Shown here one piece after another: positions 1-8,641 of a stretch of 64,000 nt of DNA (its first letter is position 1; the number at the start of each line of letters is the position of its first letter). The stretch is from NCBI GenBank assembly GCA_963770375.1, contig CAVYPM010000025.1, positions 62,001-126,000 on the forward strand. Reading direction: 5' to 3'. The notes under the pieces are model-generated. The model did no database searches, was not told the origin of the DNA, and saw only the letters and a list, made by a program, of their open reading frames with translations. The translations under genes were made by a program, and so were the position numbers. Origin of the DNA: DASVBE01 sp963770375 (lineage in GTDB: Bacteria > Actinomycetota > Actinomycetes > Streptosporangiales > Streptosporangiaceae).

Positions 1-2
1 AC

Positions 3-1499
3 TTCACCGCCGCGCTGTCCGGCCTGTTCCGCGGTTACGTGGCGCACAAACGGCAGCACGGGCTGGTCGACTTCGACGACCTGCTGCTGCTGTGGCGTGC
101 CGCGCTGGCCGACGAGGCGGCCGGGGCGGCCCTGCGCGGCCTGTTCGGCGCCGTGCTCGTCGACGAGTACCAGGACGTCAACGCGGTCCAGGCGGACATC
201 GTCCGGCTGCTCCGCCCGGACGGCCAGGGGCTGACCTGCGTCGGCGACGACGCCCAGGCCATCTACGGGTTCCGCGGCGCGGACCCGGCCCACCTGCGCG
301 CGCTGACCGCCACCTACCCGGACCTGACCGTCCTCCGGCTGGGCCGCAACTACCGGTCACGGCAGGCCGTGCTCGGGCTGGCCAACGCGGTCCGGCCGCA
401 GTCGGACGGGCTCGAGCTGGGCCTGACCGCGGACCGGCCGGGCGGCTCGCCGCCGCTGCTGGTCCGCTGCCACGACGAGGCCACCCAGGCCCGGGAGATC
501 TGCGCGCGGGTGCTCACCGCCCACGAGAACGGCACCGACCTGCGGGACCAGGCCGTGCTGGTCCGCACGGCGCACCACACTGACGTGCTGGAGATCGAGC
601 TGGCCGCCCGCGGTATCCCGTTCCGGAAGTACGGCGGGCTGAAGTTCACCGAGGCCGCGCACGTCAAGGACTTCCTGGCGGCGGCCCGGGTGGTCGCCAA
701 CCCGGCCGATGATCTGGCCTGGTTCCGGCTGCTGCGGCTGCACGAGGGCATCGGCCCGGTCCTGGCCCGCCGGGTCACCGAGGCGCTGGCGCTGGCCGAG
801 CCCGGCCCGCTGACCCGCTGGCCGGACGCGCTCGCGCTGATCCCGGCCCGGGCCCGGCCCGCGGTGGGCGCCACCGTGGCCGGCCTGATCACCGCGGCCG
901 GCCTGGACAGCACCGCGGAGCGGGCCACGCTGATCCTGGCCGCGCTGCACGACCCGCTGCGGGCCCGCTACGCGGACGCCGCGGTCCGGATCGGCGACCT
1001 GGAGCGGCTGGCCGACGCGGCCGCCAGCCGTCCGTCACTGCACGACGCGCTGACCGAGATCGCGCTGGACCCGCCGGTGTCGTCGGCCGACCTGGCCGGC
1101 CCGCCGCGGCTGGACGAGGACTACCTGATCATCTCCACCGTGCACTCGGCCAAGGGCCTGGAATGGCCGGTCGTGCACCTGCCGCACCTGGTCGACGGGG
1201 CGGTGCCCAGCGACATGGCGCTCGGCACCGCGGAGGGGCTGGCCGAGGAGCGCCGGCTGTTCTACGTCGCGGTCACCCGGGCCCGGGACCAGCTGTACCT
1301 GTACGCGCCGCTGCGCATGCACCACCGGCGCACCGCCCGCGACGACCGGCACAGCTACGCGCCGCTGACCCGGTTCCTGGACGCCGCCGCGCTGGCCCAG
1401 GTCGAGGTGACCGACGCGGCCCCGCCGGTGCCGCTGATCCCGCGGGTGGCCGCGCTGGCCGCGACCGTGGACGCCGACCTGGACGCGCTCTGGGCCTGA
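3..1499 (+). CDS. UvrD/PcrA-like SF1 DNA helicase, 3' part (5' end outside window)
   Basis: ATP-dependent 3'-5' DNA helicase of superfamily 1A, the UvrD/PcrA/AdnB class used in DNA repair. The frame is already open at the window edge, and the first GTG (position 39) lies inside the conserved fold, so the N-terminal Walker A part is missing. Visible motifs, in order: Walker B/motif II (VLVDEYQDVN), motif III (GDDAQAIYGFRGA), motif IV (LGRNYRSR), motif V (STVHSAKGLEWPVVHLP) and motif VI (EERRLFYVAVTRARDQLYLY). About 500 residues are present. The protein ends shortly after motif VI with no long nuclease tail, so it is a plain helicase rather than a RecB-like fusion. It converges on galE with a 19-nt gap. 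Confidence 0.9.
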   Translation, partial: FTAALSGLFRGYVAHKRQHGLVDFDDLLLLWRAALADEAAGAALRGLFGAVLVDEYQDVNAVQADIVRLLRPDGQGLTCVGDDAQAIYGFRGADPAHLRALTATYPDLTVLRLGRNYRSRQAVLGLANAVRPQSDGLELGLTADRPGGSPPLLVRCHDEATQAREICARVLTAHENGTDLRDQAVLVRTAHHTDVLEIELAARGIPFRKYGGLKFTEAAHVKDFLAAARVVANPADDLAWFRLLRLHEGIGPVLARRVTEALALAEPGPLTRWPDALALIPARARPAVGATVAGLITAAGLDSTAERATLILAALHDPLRARYADAAVRIGDLERLADAAASRPSLHDALTEIALDPPVSSADLAGPPRLDEDYLIISTVHSAKGLEWPVVHLPHLVDGAVPSDMALGTAEGLAEERRLFYVAVTRARDQLYLYAPLRMHHRRTARDDRHSYAPLTRFLDAAALAQVEVTDAAPPVPLIPRVAALAATVDADLDALWA

Positions 1500-1518
1500 C
1501 CGGCCTGACCCGCCAGGC

Positions 1519-2493
1519 TCAGTCCTGGTGAGCCGCCTGAGCGAACGCCCACGCGTCGGCCACGATCGTGTGCAGGTCCCGTGCCGGCTGCCAGCCCAGG
1601 TCGGCGCGGATCCGGTCGGACGAGGCGACCAGGATCGCCGGGTCGCCCGGACGCCGCCCGGCGATCTGCGCCGGGATGTCCAGGCCGGTGACGTCCTGGC
1701 AGGCGGCCAGGATCTCCCGGTTGGAGAACCCGGTCCCGCTGCCCAGGTTGTAGATCTTGTGCTCGCCCGGCGCGCACGCCTCCAGCGCGAGCAGGTGCGC
1801 CTGGGCCAGGTCGGCGACGTGGATGTAGTCCCGCACGCAGGTGCCGTCCGGGGTCGGGTAGTCGTCCCCGAAGATCCGCAGCGGCCCGTCCCCGCGCTGG
1901 GCCACCGCCAGCACGTTCGGGATCAGGTGAGTCTCCGGCGAGTGCCGCTCGCCGAGCCACTGGCCGCCCGGGTCCCGGTAGGCGCCGGCCACGTTGAAGT
2001 AGCGCAGGCTGACCGCGGCCATCCCGTGCATCCGCGCGTACTCGGTGAGCACGGTGTCCACGGCCACCTTGGTCGCGCCGTACGGGTTGGCCGGCAGCGT
2101 CGGCGCGGTCTCCCTGATCGGCACGCTGGCCGGGTCGCCGTACACCGCGGCGGTGGAGGAGAACACGATCCGCCGCACCCCGGCCTCGCGCATCGCCTCC
2201 AGCAGCGCGACCGAGCCGCCCAGGTTCGCCGACCAGTACTGGTCCGGGTACGCGACCGACTCGCCCACCAGCGACCTGGCCGCGAAGTGGAGCACCGCGT
2301 CGACGCCGTCGGCCAGCACCTTGGCCGCGTCCTTGCGGATGTCGCCCACCGTGAACTCCGCGCCCTCGGGCACCCCGGCCCGGTGCCCGGTGGACAGGTC
2401 GTCGAGCACCACGACCTCGTGGCCGGCCCCCAGCAGCTGGGCGGCGACCACACTGCCGATATAACCGGCGCCGCCGGTAACGAGCAGCCTCAA
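1519..2493 (-). CDS. galE: UDP-glucose 4-epimerase
   Basis: Interconverts UDP-glucose and UDP-galactose using bound NAD+ (Leloir pathway and cell-wall precursors); cytoplasmic short-chain dehydrogenase family. The start chosen is TTG (2491-2493), because GGGAG lies six bases upstream and the Rossmann signature GGAGYIGS begins only eight residues in. The longer open frame upstream reads through intergenic DNA. The catalytic YxxxK is seen as PYGATK, the SDR serine pair as SSTAAVYG, and the substrate-loop region as SLRYFNVAGA. At 324 residues it has the usual GalE length. It is divergent from the FMN reductase gene, with a shared promoter region of about 180 nt. Confidence 0.93.
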   Translation of the reverse strand: MRLLVTGGAGYIGSVVAAQLLGAGHEVVVLDDLSTGHRAGVPEGAEFTVGDIRKDAAKVLADGVDAVLHFAARSLVGESVAYPDQYWSANLGGSVALLEAMREAGVRRIVFSSTAAVYGDPASVPIRETAPTLPANPYGATKVAVDTVLTEYARMHGMAAVSLRYFNVAGAYRDPGGQWLGERHSPETHLIPNVLAVAQRGDGPLRIFGDDYPTPDGTCVRDYIHVADLAQAHLLALEACAPGEHKIYNLGSGTGFSNREILAACQDVTGLDIPAQIAGRRPGDPAILVASSDRIRADLGWQPARDLHTIVADAWAFAQAAHQD

Positions 2494-2664
2494 TTCATCT
2501 CCCTGGTCCGTGCGGCGGCGTTCCCCGCGGGCCGTCCCGCGGCCCGCGTTCCTGACACCGCATCGTAGGGGGTTCGGGTGAATGGCCCGCCCGGGCCGCG
2601 CTGTGCAGTCCGCACGGGCCGATTGAAGGCGCCGCCCGCAGCGGGCGGGCCCGCGGGCCGGTCC

Positions 2665-2670
2665 TAAAGT
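2665..2670 (+). promoter_or_regulatory. -10 box (TAAAGT) of a leaderless transcript
   Basis: TAAAGT ends seven bases before the ATG at 2678. This is the spacing expected in actinobacteria when the start codon is also the first transcribed base. It favours ATG 2678 over the in-frame GTG at 2669, which lies inside the box, and there is no clear Shine-Dalgarno sequence. Confidence 0.55.
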
Positions 2671-2677
2671 GAGCGGC

Positions 2678-3289
2678 ATGACCACCCCCGTGTTGCAGAT
2701 CCTCATTGCCAGCACCCGCCCGGGCCGGGTCGGCCCGTCGGTCGCGGCGTGGATCCACGAGCGCGCTCTGGCGCACGGCGGGTTCACCGTCGAGCTGATC
2801 GACCTCGCTGAGGTGAACCTGCCCATGTACGACGAGCCCAAGCACCCGCGGCTGCAGGAGTACACCCACCAGCACACCAAGGACTGGAGCGCCACGATCA
2901 GCCGCGCGGACGCTTTCGTCTTTGTTATCCCCGAGTACAACTACGGATTCAACGCGGCGATCAAGAACGCCATTGACTATCTCAACCACGAATGGAAGTA
3001 CAAGCCGGTCGGCCTGGTCAGCTACGGCGGGGTGGGGGCGGGCACCCGGGCCGCCCAGATGCTCAAGCAGGTGCTGACCACGCTGCGGATGGTCCCGCTG
3101 TTCGAGGCGGTCAGCATCCCGTTCGTGCAGCAGTTCCTGGACGCGGACCGCAGGCTGCAGCCGAACGAGATCATGGAGACCGCGGCTACCGCCATGCTGG
3201 ACGAGCTGGTCAGGACCTCGGTCGCGCTGCGCGCCCTGCGCGAGCCCGCCGACCGCGGCCATCCCGCCGTCGCGGGCACAAATTCCTGA
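2678..3289 (+). CDS. NADPH-dependent FMN reductase family flavoprotein
   Basis: Flavodoxin-fold oxidoreductase (PF03358-type), likely reducing FMN or quinone-like substrates with NAD(P)H in the cytoplasm. It is 203 residues long. The N-terminal phosphate-binding loop reads IASTRPGRVGPSV (residues about 10-22), the flavin-contact segment is IPEYNYGFNAAIKNAIDYL, and a second loop is SYGGVGAGTRA. These are the three signatures of the family. The gene stands alone, divergent from galE and convergent with the secreted-repeat gene across a strong hairpin. The physiological substrate cannot be read from sequence; azoreductase or quinone reductase are alternatives within the same fold. Confidence 0.85.
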   Translation: MTTPVLQILIASTRPGRVGPSVAAWIHERALAHGGFTVELIDLAEVNLPMYDEPKHPRLQEYTHQHTKDWSATISRADAFVFVIPEYNYGFNAAIKNAIDYLNHEWKYKPVGLVSYGGVGAGTRAAQMLKQVLTTLRMVPLFEAVSIPFVQQFLDADRRLQPNEIMETAATAMLDELVRTSVALRALREPADRGHPAVAGTNS

Positions 3290-3300
3290 GGGATACGCGA

Positions 3301-3339
3301 CGCGGCGGCGCCTCCCGGTATCCGGGAGACGCCGCCGCG
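3301..3339. terminator. Bidirectional hairpin terminator between convergent genes
   Basis: An 18-base arm (3301-3318) pairs with 3322-3339 around a 3-nt TAT loop with a single mismatch. It sits exactly between two convergent stop codons. There is no long U-tract, as is common for high-GC actinobacterial terminators. Confidence 0.7.
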
Positions 3340-3356
3340 GGCCTGAAGGAACGGGC

Positions 3357-4238
3357 CTAGTGGCAGGTGATCACCTTCGCCACCGCGAATCCGGCGACAC
3401 CGTCACCGTTCACGCTGGTGCCACTGTCGTTGCCGAACAGGAACAGCCGCTTCCCGTGGTAGGTGACCTGGAGCCGGTGGTGCGCGCCGAAGGGCTTGGT
3501 GCCCAGGCAGGACGCGCCGGTCGGAATCGTCTTGCCCCGGGGCAGCACCAGCCGCGGCCACACCAGCAGGCAGCTGCCGGTGCAGGCCCCGCTGGGCAGC
3601 ACGTACAGCGCCCGCCCGGCCACCCCGTGCCGGGCCGCGGTCAGGATCTTGCCGAAGCCCATCCGGTTCGCCGGATGGACCATGGTGACCCTGTGCGAGG
3701 TGGCCATGGGCGATGCGCAGTGCACCACCCGGGCGGCCTTGAAGCCCTCCAGCCCGTCGCCGGTCACCGAGATCCCCGAGTCCTGCACGAACGTGTACAG
3801 CCGGTGGCCGTGGTAGGTGACCTGGAGCCGGTGGTGCGTCCCGAAGGGCTTGGTGCCCAGGCAGGACGCGCCGGTCGGAATCGTCTTGCCCCGGGGCAGC
3901 ACCAGCCGCGGCCACACGGTGAGGCAGCCCGCGGTGCAGCTGGAGCCGGGCAGGATGTACAGCGCCTTCCCGGACCCGGCGGTGACCAGCATCCGGCCGA
4001 TCCCCATCCGGTTCCTGATCTTCACCATCTTGGCGGTCCTGGTCGTCGCCGGGCCGGCCTGGGTGTGGTGGGCAGCGCGGGCCGGGTGGGTGGCAGCCCC
4101 GGCGCTGAGCGTGCCGAGGCCGCCCGCGGCCAGGGCAGCCGCGGCGACCGCGGCGCCAGTGCGGGCAATGCGGGTGCGGGCCGTGCGTTGGAGGGAGCCG
4201 CGTGGCGGCCGGTGCGTGTTGCCGATCAAGGTCATCAC
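3357..4238 (-). CDS. Secreted protein with two COG4315/PF03640-type repeats
   Basis: Predicted exported protein of unknown function, 293 residues. The N-terminus has an arginine-rich n-region, a hydrophobic Ala/Gly core (about residues 25-50) and an AxA-like cleavage region, so it is a Sec or Tat-type signal peptide. Two copies of the 'secreted repeat of unknown function' domain follow. Each has the pattern MGxGxxL...LYxLP...CTxxCLxVWPRLVLPRG and ends with RLQVTYHGxRLxxF...GDGxxGF. Each repeat carries three conserved Cys likely to form disulfides in the cell wall. No lipobox is evident. Start may be GTG 4238 or ATG 4235; AGGGAG overlaps this region. No operon partner. It is not an enzyme I can name. 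Confidence 0.8.
   Translation of the reverse strand: MMTLIGNTHRPPRGSLQRTARTRIARTGAAVAAAALAAGGLGTLSAGAATHPARAAHHTQAGPATTRTAKMVKIRNRMGIGRMLVTAGSGKALYILPGSSCTAGCLTVWPRLVLPRGKTIPTGASCLGTKPFGTHHRLQVTYHGHRLYTFVQDSGISVTGDGLEGFKAARVVHCASPMATSHRVTMVHPANRMGFGKILTAARHGVAGRALYVLPSGACTGSCLLVWPRLVLPRGKTIPTGASCLGTKPFGAHHRLQVTYHGKRLFLFGNDSGTSVNGDGVAGFAVAKVITCH
3454..3917. repeat. Near-identical 110-bp internal duplication (offset 354 bp)
   Basis: Bases 3454-3563 and 3808-3917 match except for two positions, with an offset of exactly 118 codons. They encode the LVLPRGKTIPTGASCLGTKPFG part of the two protein repeats. The flanking parts of the repeats have diverged much more, so recent gene conversion or strong constraint on this patch is likely. 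Confidence 0.85.
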
Positions 4239-4403
4239 TCCCTATCGCGGACAGGACTTCCTGCCGGGCCGGGCGGCACCGGTCCGCAACGGCCCCTTGC
4301 TGCACACGGGCCGTGCTGAGCGCGGGTTCACCTCATCAGGTGACGGTCTGGTTGCAGTTCGCCCGTTAGGCTGCCGGGGAGCCGACCAGCCGGAGAACCA
4401 CAG

Positions 4404-6128
4404 GTGACCAGCCAGCCAGACGGGCGAGCCCTCCTGCACGGGACCGGGCTGATGTCCAACGCGGCCCGGCGGCAGTTCGACTTCACCGACGACCAGTACG
4501 AGTGGCGGCGCCTGTTCTCCGAGCTGTTCGGCACGTTCCTGCTGGTCCTGGCGGCGGCCGGGGGACCGATGGTGAACGCCAGGTTCGGCGGGCACGTCAC
4601 CAGCCCCGCGGCGCTGGCGGTCGCCCCGGCGCTGACCGTGACGGCCGTCATCCTGTTCATGGGCACGGTCTCCGGGGCGCACCTGAACCCGGCGGTGACC
4701 GTCGGCTTCGCGCTGCGCGGCAACTTCCCGTGGAAGCGGGTGCCCGGCTACCTGGTCGTCCAGTTCGCGGGTTCGGTGCTGGCCGCGCTGGTGCTGCGGG
4801 CGCTGCTCGGCGGCCAGGGCACGGCCGGGCTGACCCTGCCGGGCCACGGCGTCTCCGCGGGGTCCGCCCTGATCTGGGAGCTGATGCTGACCACCGGGCT
4901 GGTCAGCGTGATCCTCGGCACCGCGTCCGGGGCGCAGGCGGTCGGCGCGTTCGCCGCGATCGGGGTGGGCGCCTACATCGCGCTGGCCGGGCTCTGGGCC
5001 GGGCCGCCCAGCGGCGCGTCGATGAACCCGGCCCGGTCACTGGGCCCGGACCTGGTGGCCGGCCACTGGCAGGCGTGGTGGGTGTACCTGGCCGGGCCGC
5101 TGGCCGGGGCGGTGATCGCGGTCGGCATCGCGTGGATCCTGCGCGGTGCGGGTGGCGGCCGCCGTGGCACCGAGGCCGCACAGGGCACGCTGGGCACCGA
5201 GTGGTTCCCCTGGCCCCGGCGGCGTGCAGCCCGGGCCAGCCGAGCCGCGGTCCTGACTGTCGGTTTGTTCTGGCAGGCTGGAGGTATGGCTGACACTCTC
5301 ACGCTGATGGCTGTGCACGCTCACCCGGACGACGAGTCGTCGAGCACCGGCGGTGTGCTCGCGATGTACTCCGACGAAGGCATCAGGACCGTGGTCGTGA
5401 CCTGTACCAACGGCGAGTTCGGCGACGCGCCGGGGAGGATCAAGCCCGGCGCGGACGGTCACGACCCCGGCGAGGTGGCCCGGCTCCGGCTGGCCGAGCT
5501 GCGGACGGCCTGCGACATCCTGAAGGTCAGTCACCTGGAGACGCTCGGCTACCACGACTCGGGCATGTCCGACTGGGACTACAAGGACCGGCCGGACGTG
5601 TTCGGCAACGTCCCGCTTGACGTGGTCGCCGAGCGGATCGCCGCGCTGATCCGGCAGTACCGCCCGCAGGTGCTGGTCACCTACGACGACCAGAGCGGTT
5701 ACGACCACCCCGATCACCTGCACGCCGCCCGGGCCGCGGTGGCCGCGGCCAGGGCCACCGGCATCCCGGACAAGGTGTACCTCATCGCCTACCGGGAGAG
5801 CCGCTGGCGTGACCTGGCCCGGGAGCTGAAGGAGCGCGGCATCAGCTTCGGCGACGGCGACGAGGAATGGGAAGAACCCAGCCCCGAAGCCGACCAGCGG
5901 ATGCGCGAGTCCGAGGCGCGGATCACCACCACCGTGGACATCCACGCGGTGCTCGAGCGCAAGGGCGAGGCGCTGCGCACGCACGCCAGCCAGATCGACG
6001 ACTCCTGGTTCTCCAAGATCCCCGAGGACATCGTCGGCAAGATGTTCGGCGAGGAGACGTTCATCCGGGCCGTCGACAAGACCGGCGCGCCGCTCCCGGA
6101 AGACGACCTGTTCGCCGGCCTGCGGTAG
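4404..6128 (+). CDS. Aquaporin/MIP-family channel, frame continuing into Mca
   Basis: Residues about 30-245 form a major-intrinsic-protein channel with six hydrophobic segments and both NPA half-helices (SGAHLNPAVTVGF and SGASMNPARSLGP). It is a water or small neutral solute channel in the plasma membrane. GGAG precedes the GTG start by about eight bases. The frame has no stop after the last transmembrane helix. It runs through an Arg/Ala-rich linker (about residues 260-293) straight into an Mca-like amidase that has its own strong ribosome site and ATG at 5286. Either this is a real channel-enzyme fusion with an internal start, or the linker is untranslated spacer whose frame is open by chance or by a base error. 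I favour two proteins. Confidence 0.75.
   Translation: MTSQPDGRALLHGTGLMSNAARRQFDFTDDQYEWRRLFSELFGTFLLVLAAAGGPMVNARFGGHVTSPAALAVAPALTVTAVILFMGTVSGAHLNPAVTVGFALRGNFPWKRVPGYLVVQFAGSVLAALVLRALLGGQGTAGLTLPGHGVSAGSALIWELMLTTGLVSVILGTASGAQAVGAFAAIGVGAYIALAGLWAGPPSGASMNPARSLGPDLVAGHWQAWWVYLAGPLAGAVIAVGIAWILRGAGGGRRGTEAAQGTLGTEWFPWPRRRAARASRAAVLTVGLFWQAGGMADTLTLMAVHAHPDDESSSTGGVLAMYSDEGIRTVVVTCTNGEFGDAPGRIKPGADGHDPGEVARLRLAELRTACDILKVSHLETLGYHDSGMSDWDYKDRPDVFGNVPLDVVAERIAALIRQYRPQVLVTYDDQSGYDHPDHLHAARAAVAAARATGIPDKVYLIAYRESRWRDLARELKERGISFGDGDEEWEEPSPEADQRMRESEARITTTVDIHAVLERKGEALRTHASQIDDSWFSKIPEDIVGKMFGEETFIRAVDKTGAPLPEDDLFAGLR
5286..6128 (+). CDS. mca: Mycothiol S-conjugate amidase-like (LmbE/PIG-L) hydrolase
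   Basis: Zn2+-dependent amidase of the LmbE family. It cleaves mycothiol S-conjugates to a mercapturic acid plus GlcN-Ins, a detoxification step specific to actinobacteria. It is 280 residues long, starting at an ATG with GGAGGT immediately upstream. Metal ligands are visible in AVHAHPDDESS (residues about 8-18) and YDHPDHLHA; the C-terminus DDLFAGLR matches the end of mycobacterial Mca, which favours Mca over the deacetylase MshB. The frame is continuous with the upstream aquaporin. No cysteine ligase or other mycothiol genes are adjacent. Confidence 0.85.
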   Translation: MADTLTLMAVHAHPDDESSSTGGVLAMYSDEGIRTVVVTCTNGEFGDAPGRIKPGADGHDPGEVARLRLAELRTACDILKVSHLETLGYHDSGMSDWDYKDRPDVFGNVPLDVVAERIAALIRQYRPQVLVTYDDQSGYDHPDHLHAARAAVAAARATGIPDKVYLIAYRESRWRDLARELKERGISFGDGDEEWEEPSPEADQRMRESEARITTTVDIHAVLERKGEALRTHASQIDDSWFSKIPEDIVGKMFGEETFIRAVDKTGAPLPEDDLFAGLR

Positions 6129-6292
6129 CCGCCCGGGCTGGCGGAGCCAGCAGTACTGGGCTCGTGGCGGGCCGCGGCGCTGTTTTCCTGACGAGCGATG
6201 AGGCGCGACGAAGGAGCGCCGAGGGAGCGAGGAGGGAAGGCAGCGCCCTCAAGCGGCCCGCAGCGAGCCAGCAAGCACTGCAGACTAAGGGG

Positions 6293-8637
6293 GTGAGCCA
6301 GCACGTCAGGACCGCGATCCGGGTCACCGGGACGGTGCAGGGCGTTGGCTTCCGGCCGTTCGTCTACGCGCTGGCGGTCCGGCTCGGCCTGGCCGGCCTG
6401 GTCGGCAACGACGCGCAGGGCGTGTTCGCCGAGGTCGAGGGCCCGCCCGGAGCGGTGGAGGAGTTCCTGGCCGCGCTGACCGCCGATCCGCCGCCGCTGG
6501 CCAGGATCGACACGGTCAGTACCGCCGGCCTGACGCCCACCGGGGCGGCCGGGTTCACGATCGTGGCCAGCGACGCCTCCGGGCCGCGCACCGCCCAGGT
6601 GTCACCCGACACCGCGCCGTGCGCGGACTGCCTGCGGGAACTCGGCGACCCCGCGGACCGCCGGTTCGGCTACCCGTTCATCAACTGCACCAACTGCGGC
6701 CCGCGGTTCACGATCGTCCGCGGCGTGCCCTACGACCGGCCGCTGACGACGATGGCGGGCTTCGCGATGTGCGGCCCGTGCGCCGCCGAGTACGCCGATC
6801 CCGCGGACCGCCGGTTCCACGCCCAGCCGGTGTGCTGCCCGGCCTGCGGCCCGCGGCTGCGGCTGGCCGGCCCGGACGGCCAGGACCTGCCCGGTGAGCC
6901 CATCGCCGCCGCGGCCGCGCTGCTCCGCGACGGTGCGGTGCTGGCCGTCAAGGGCCTGGGCGGGTTCCACCTGGCCGTGGACGCGGCCAGCGAGCCCGCC
7001 GCGGCGGCCCTGCGCGGCCGCAAGCACCGGGCCGAGAAGCCGTTCGCGGTGCTGGTCGCCGACCTGGCCGCGGCCCGCGCGCTGGCTGTCCTTGACCCGG
7101 CCAGCGAGGCGCTGCTGACCAGCATCGAGCGGCCGATCGTGCTGGCGGACCGGCGGCCGGGCGCGGCGGTGGCCAGCGCGGTCGCGCCGCGCACCCGCCA
7201 GCTCGGGCTGCTGCTGCCCTACACCCCGCTGCACCACCTGCTGATCCGGGCCGTCGGCCGCCCGATCGTGCTGACCAGCGGCAACTCCTCGGACGAGCCG
7301 ATCGCCTACCGGGACGAGGAGATGCTGCCCCGGCTGTCCGGGCTGGCCGACGCGTTCCTCACGCACGACCGGCCGATCCACATCCGGACCGACGACTCGG
7401 TGGCCAGGTCGGCCGGCGGCCAGGCTGCGCTGATCCGCCGGGCCCGCGGCTACGCGCCGTCCCCGCTGCCGCTGCCGGTCCCGGCCCGCCGGCCCGTGCT
7501 GGCCTGCGGCGCCGAGCTGAAGAGCACGGTCTGCCTGGCCCGCGACGGCCAGGCGATCATCTCCCAGCACCTCGGCGACCTGGAGAACTTCGAGACCCTG
7601 CGGTCCTTCACCGAGGCCATCGAGCACCTCGGGCGGCTGTTCGGCATCACCCCCCAGGTGGTCGCGCACGACCTGCACCCCGGCTACCTGTCCACCCAGT
7701 ACGCGGCCGGCCGGGACGGGGTCACCCTGCTCGGCGTGCAGCACCATCACGCGCACATCGCCGCCTGCCTGGCCGACAACGGCGAGCGCGGGCCGGTCAT
7801 CGGGGTGGCCTTCGACGGCACCGGCTACGGCACCGACGGCACCCTGTGGGGCGGCGAGTTCCTGCTGGCCGACCTGGTGTCGGCGCGCCGGGCCGCGCAC
7901 CTGGCCGCGGTCCCGCTGCCCGGCGGCGAGGCCGCGATCAGGGAGCCCTGGCGGATGGCCGCGGTGTACCTGAGCCGGGCGTTCGGCGGCGCGCCGCCGC
8001 CCGGCCTGGCCGTGGCCCGGCGCAACCAGCGCCGCTGGGACGCGGTGCTGGCGATGGCCGATCGCGGCATCAACGCCCCGGCCACCTCCAGCGCGGGCCG
8101 GCTGTTCGACGCGGCCGCCGCGCTGCTCGGCGTCCGGGACACGATCAGCTACGAGGGCCAGGCCGCGATCGAGCTGGAGCAGCTCGCCGACCCGGCCGAG
8201 ACCGGCTGCTACCCGGCTGGCCTGGACGCCGGCCCGGGGACGGGGACGGCGCCGGCCCGCTGCTGGTCCGCGGCGCCGACCTGATCCGCGCCGCGGCCGG
8301 TGACCTGGCCGCCGGGACCGCGCCCGCGGTGATCGCGGCCCGGTTCCACAACGGCGTCGCCGCCGCCATCGTCGCGGTCTGCGAGCGGCTGCGGGACGGC
8401 CACGGGCTGGGCACGGTGGCGCTGTCCGGCGGGGTGTTCCAGAACCTGCTGCTCACCGCCCGGGCCGTGGCCGGGCTGACGGACCGCGGTTTCCGGGTGC
8501 TCGTGCACGCCCGGGTGCCGTGCAACGACGGCGGCATCAGCTTCGGCCAGGCCGCGGTGGCCGCGGCGACGGATGCCGCCACCACGGGTGCCGCCACCGC
8601 GGGCGCAGCCACCGCGGGTTCGGCCACCGTGACCTGA
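6293..8637 (+). CDS. hypF: Carbamoyltransferase HypF, [NiFe]-hydrogenase maturation (one frameshift)
   Basis: Makes the thiocarbamate on HypE from carbamoyl phosphate, the source of the active-site CN ligands. GTG start with AAGGGG just upstream. Domains: acylphosphatase (residues about 5-95, TVQGVGFRPFV), two zinc-finger pairs (CADC/CTNC about 109-134; CGPC/CPAC about 160-184), YrdC-like (about 200-385, KHRAEKPFAVL, GNSSDEPIA) and Kae1-like carbamoyltransferase (about 395 onward, QHHHAHIAACLAD). The frame breaks near 8232-8250 in a CCGGGGACGGGGACGG stretch. One missing base restores the family's C-terminus (LSGGVFQNLLL, PCNDGGISFGQ), which ends in an Ala/Thr tail. Length about 780 residues, normal for HypF. 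It is convergent with hypB. Confidence 0.92.
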
Positions 8638-8641
8638 CCGG

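Noticed and set aside
5867..6292. HypF frame extending upstream over the mca 3' end
   Set aside because: No HypF homology before GTG 6293, and the region is already coding in another frame.
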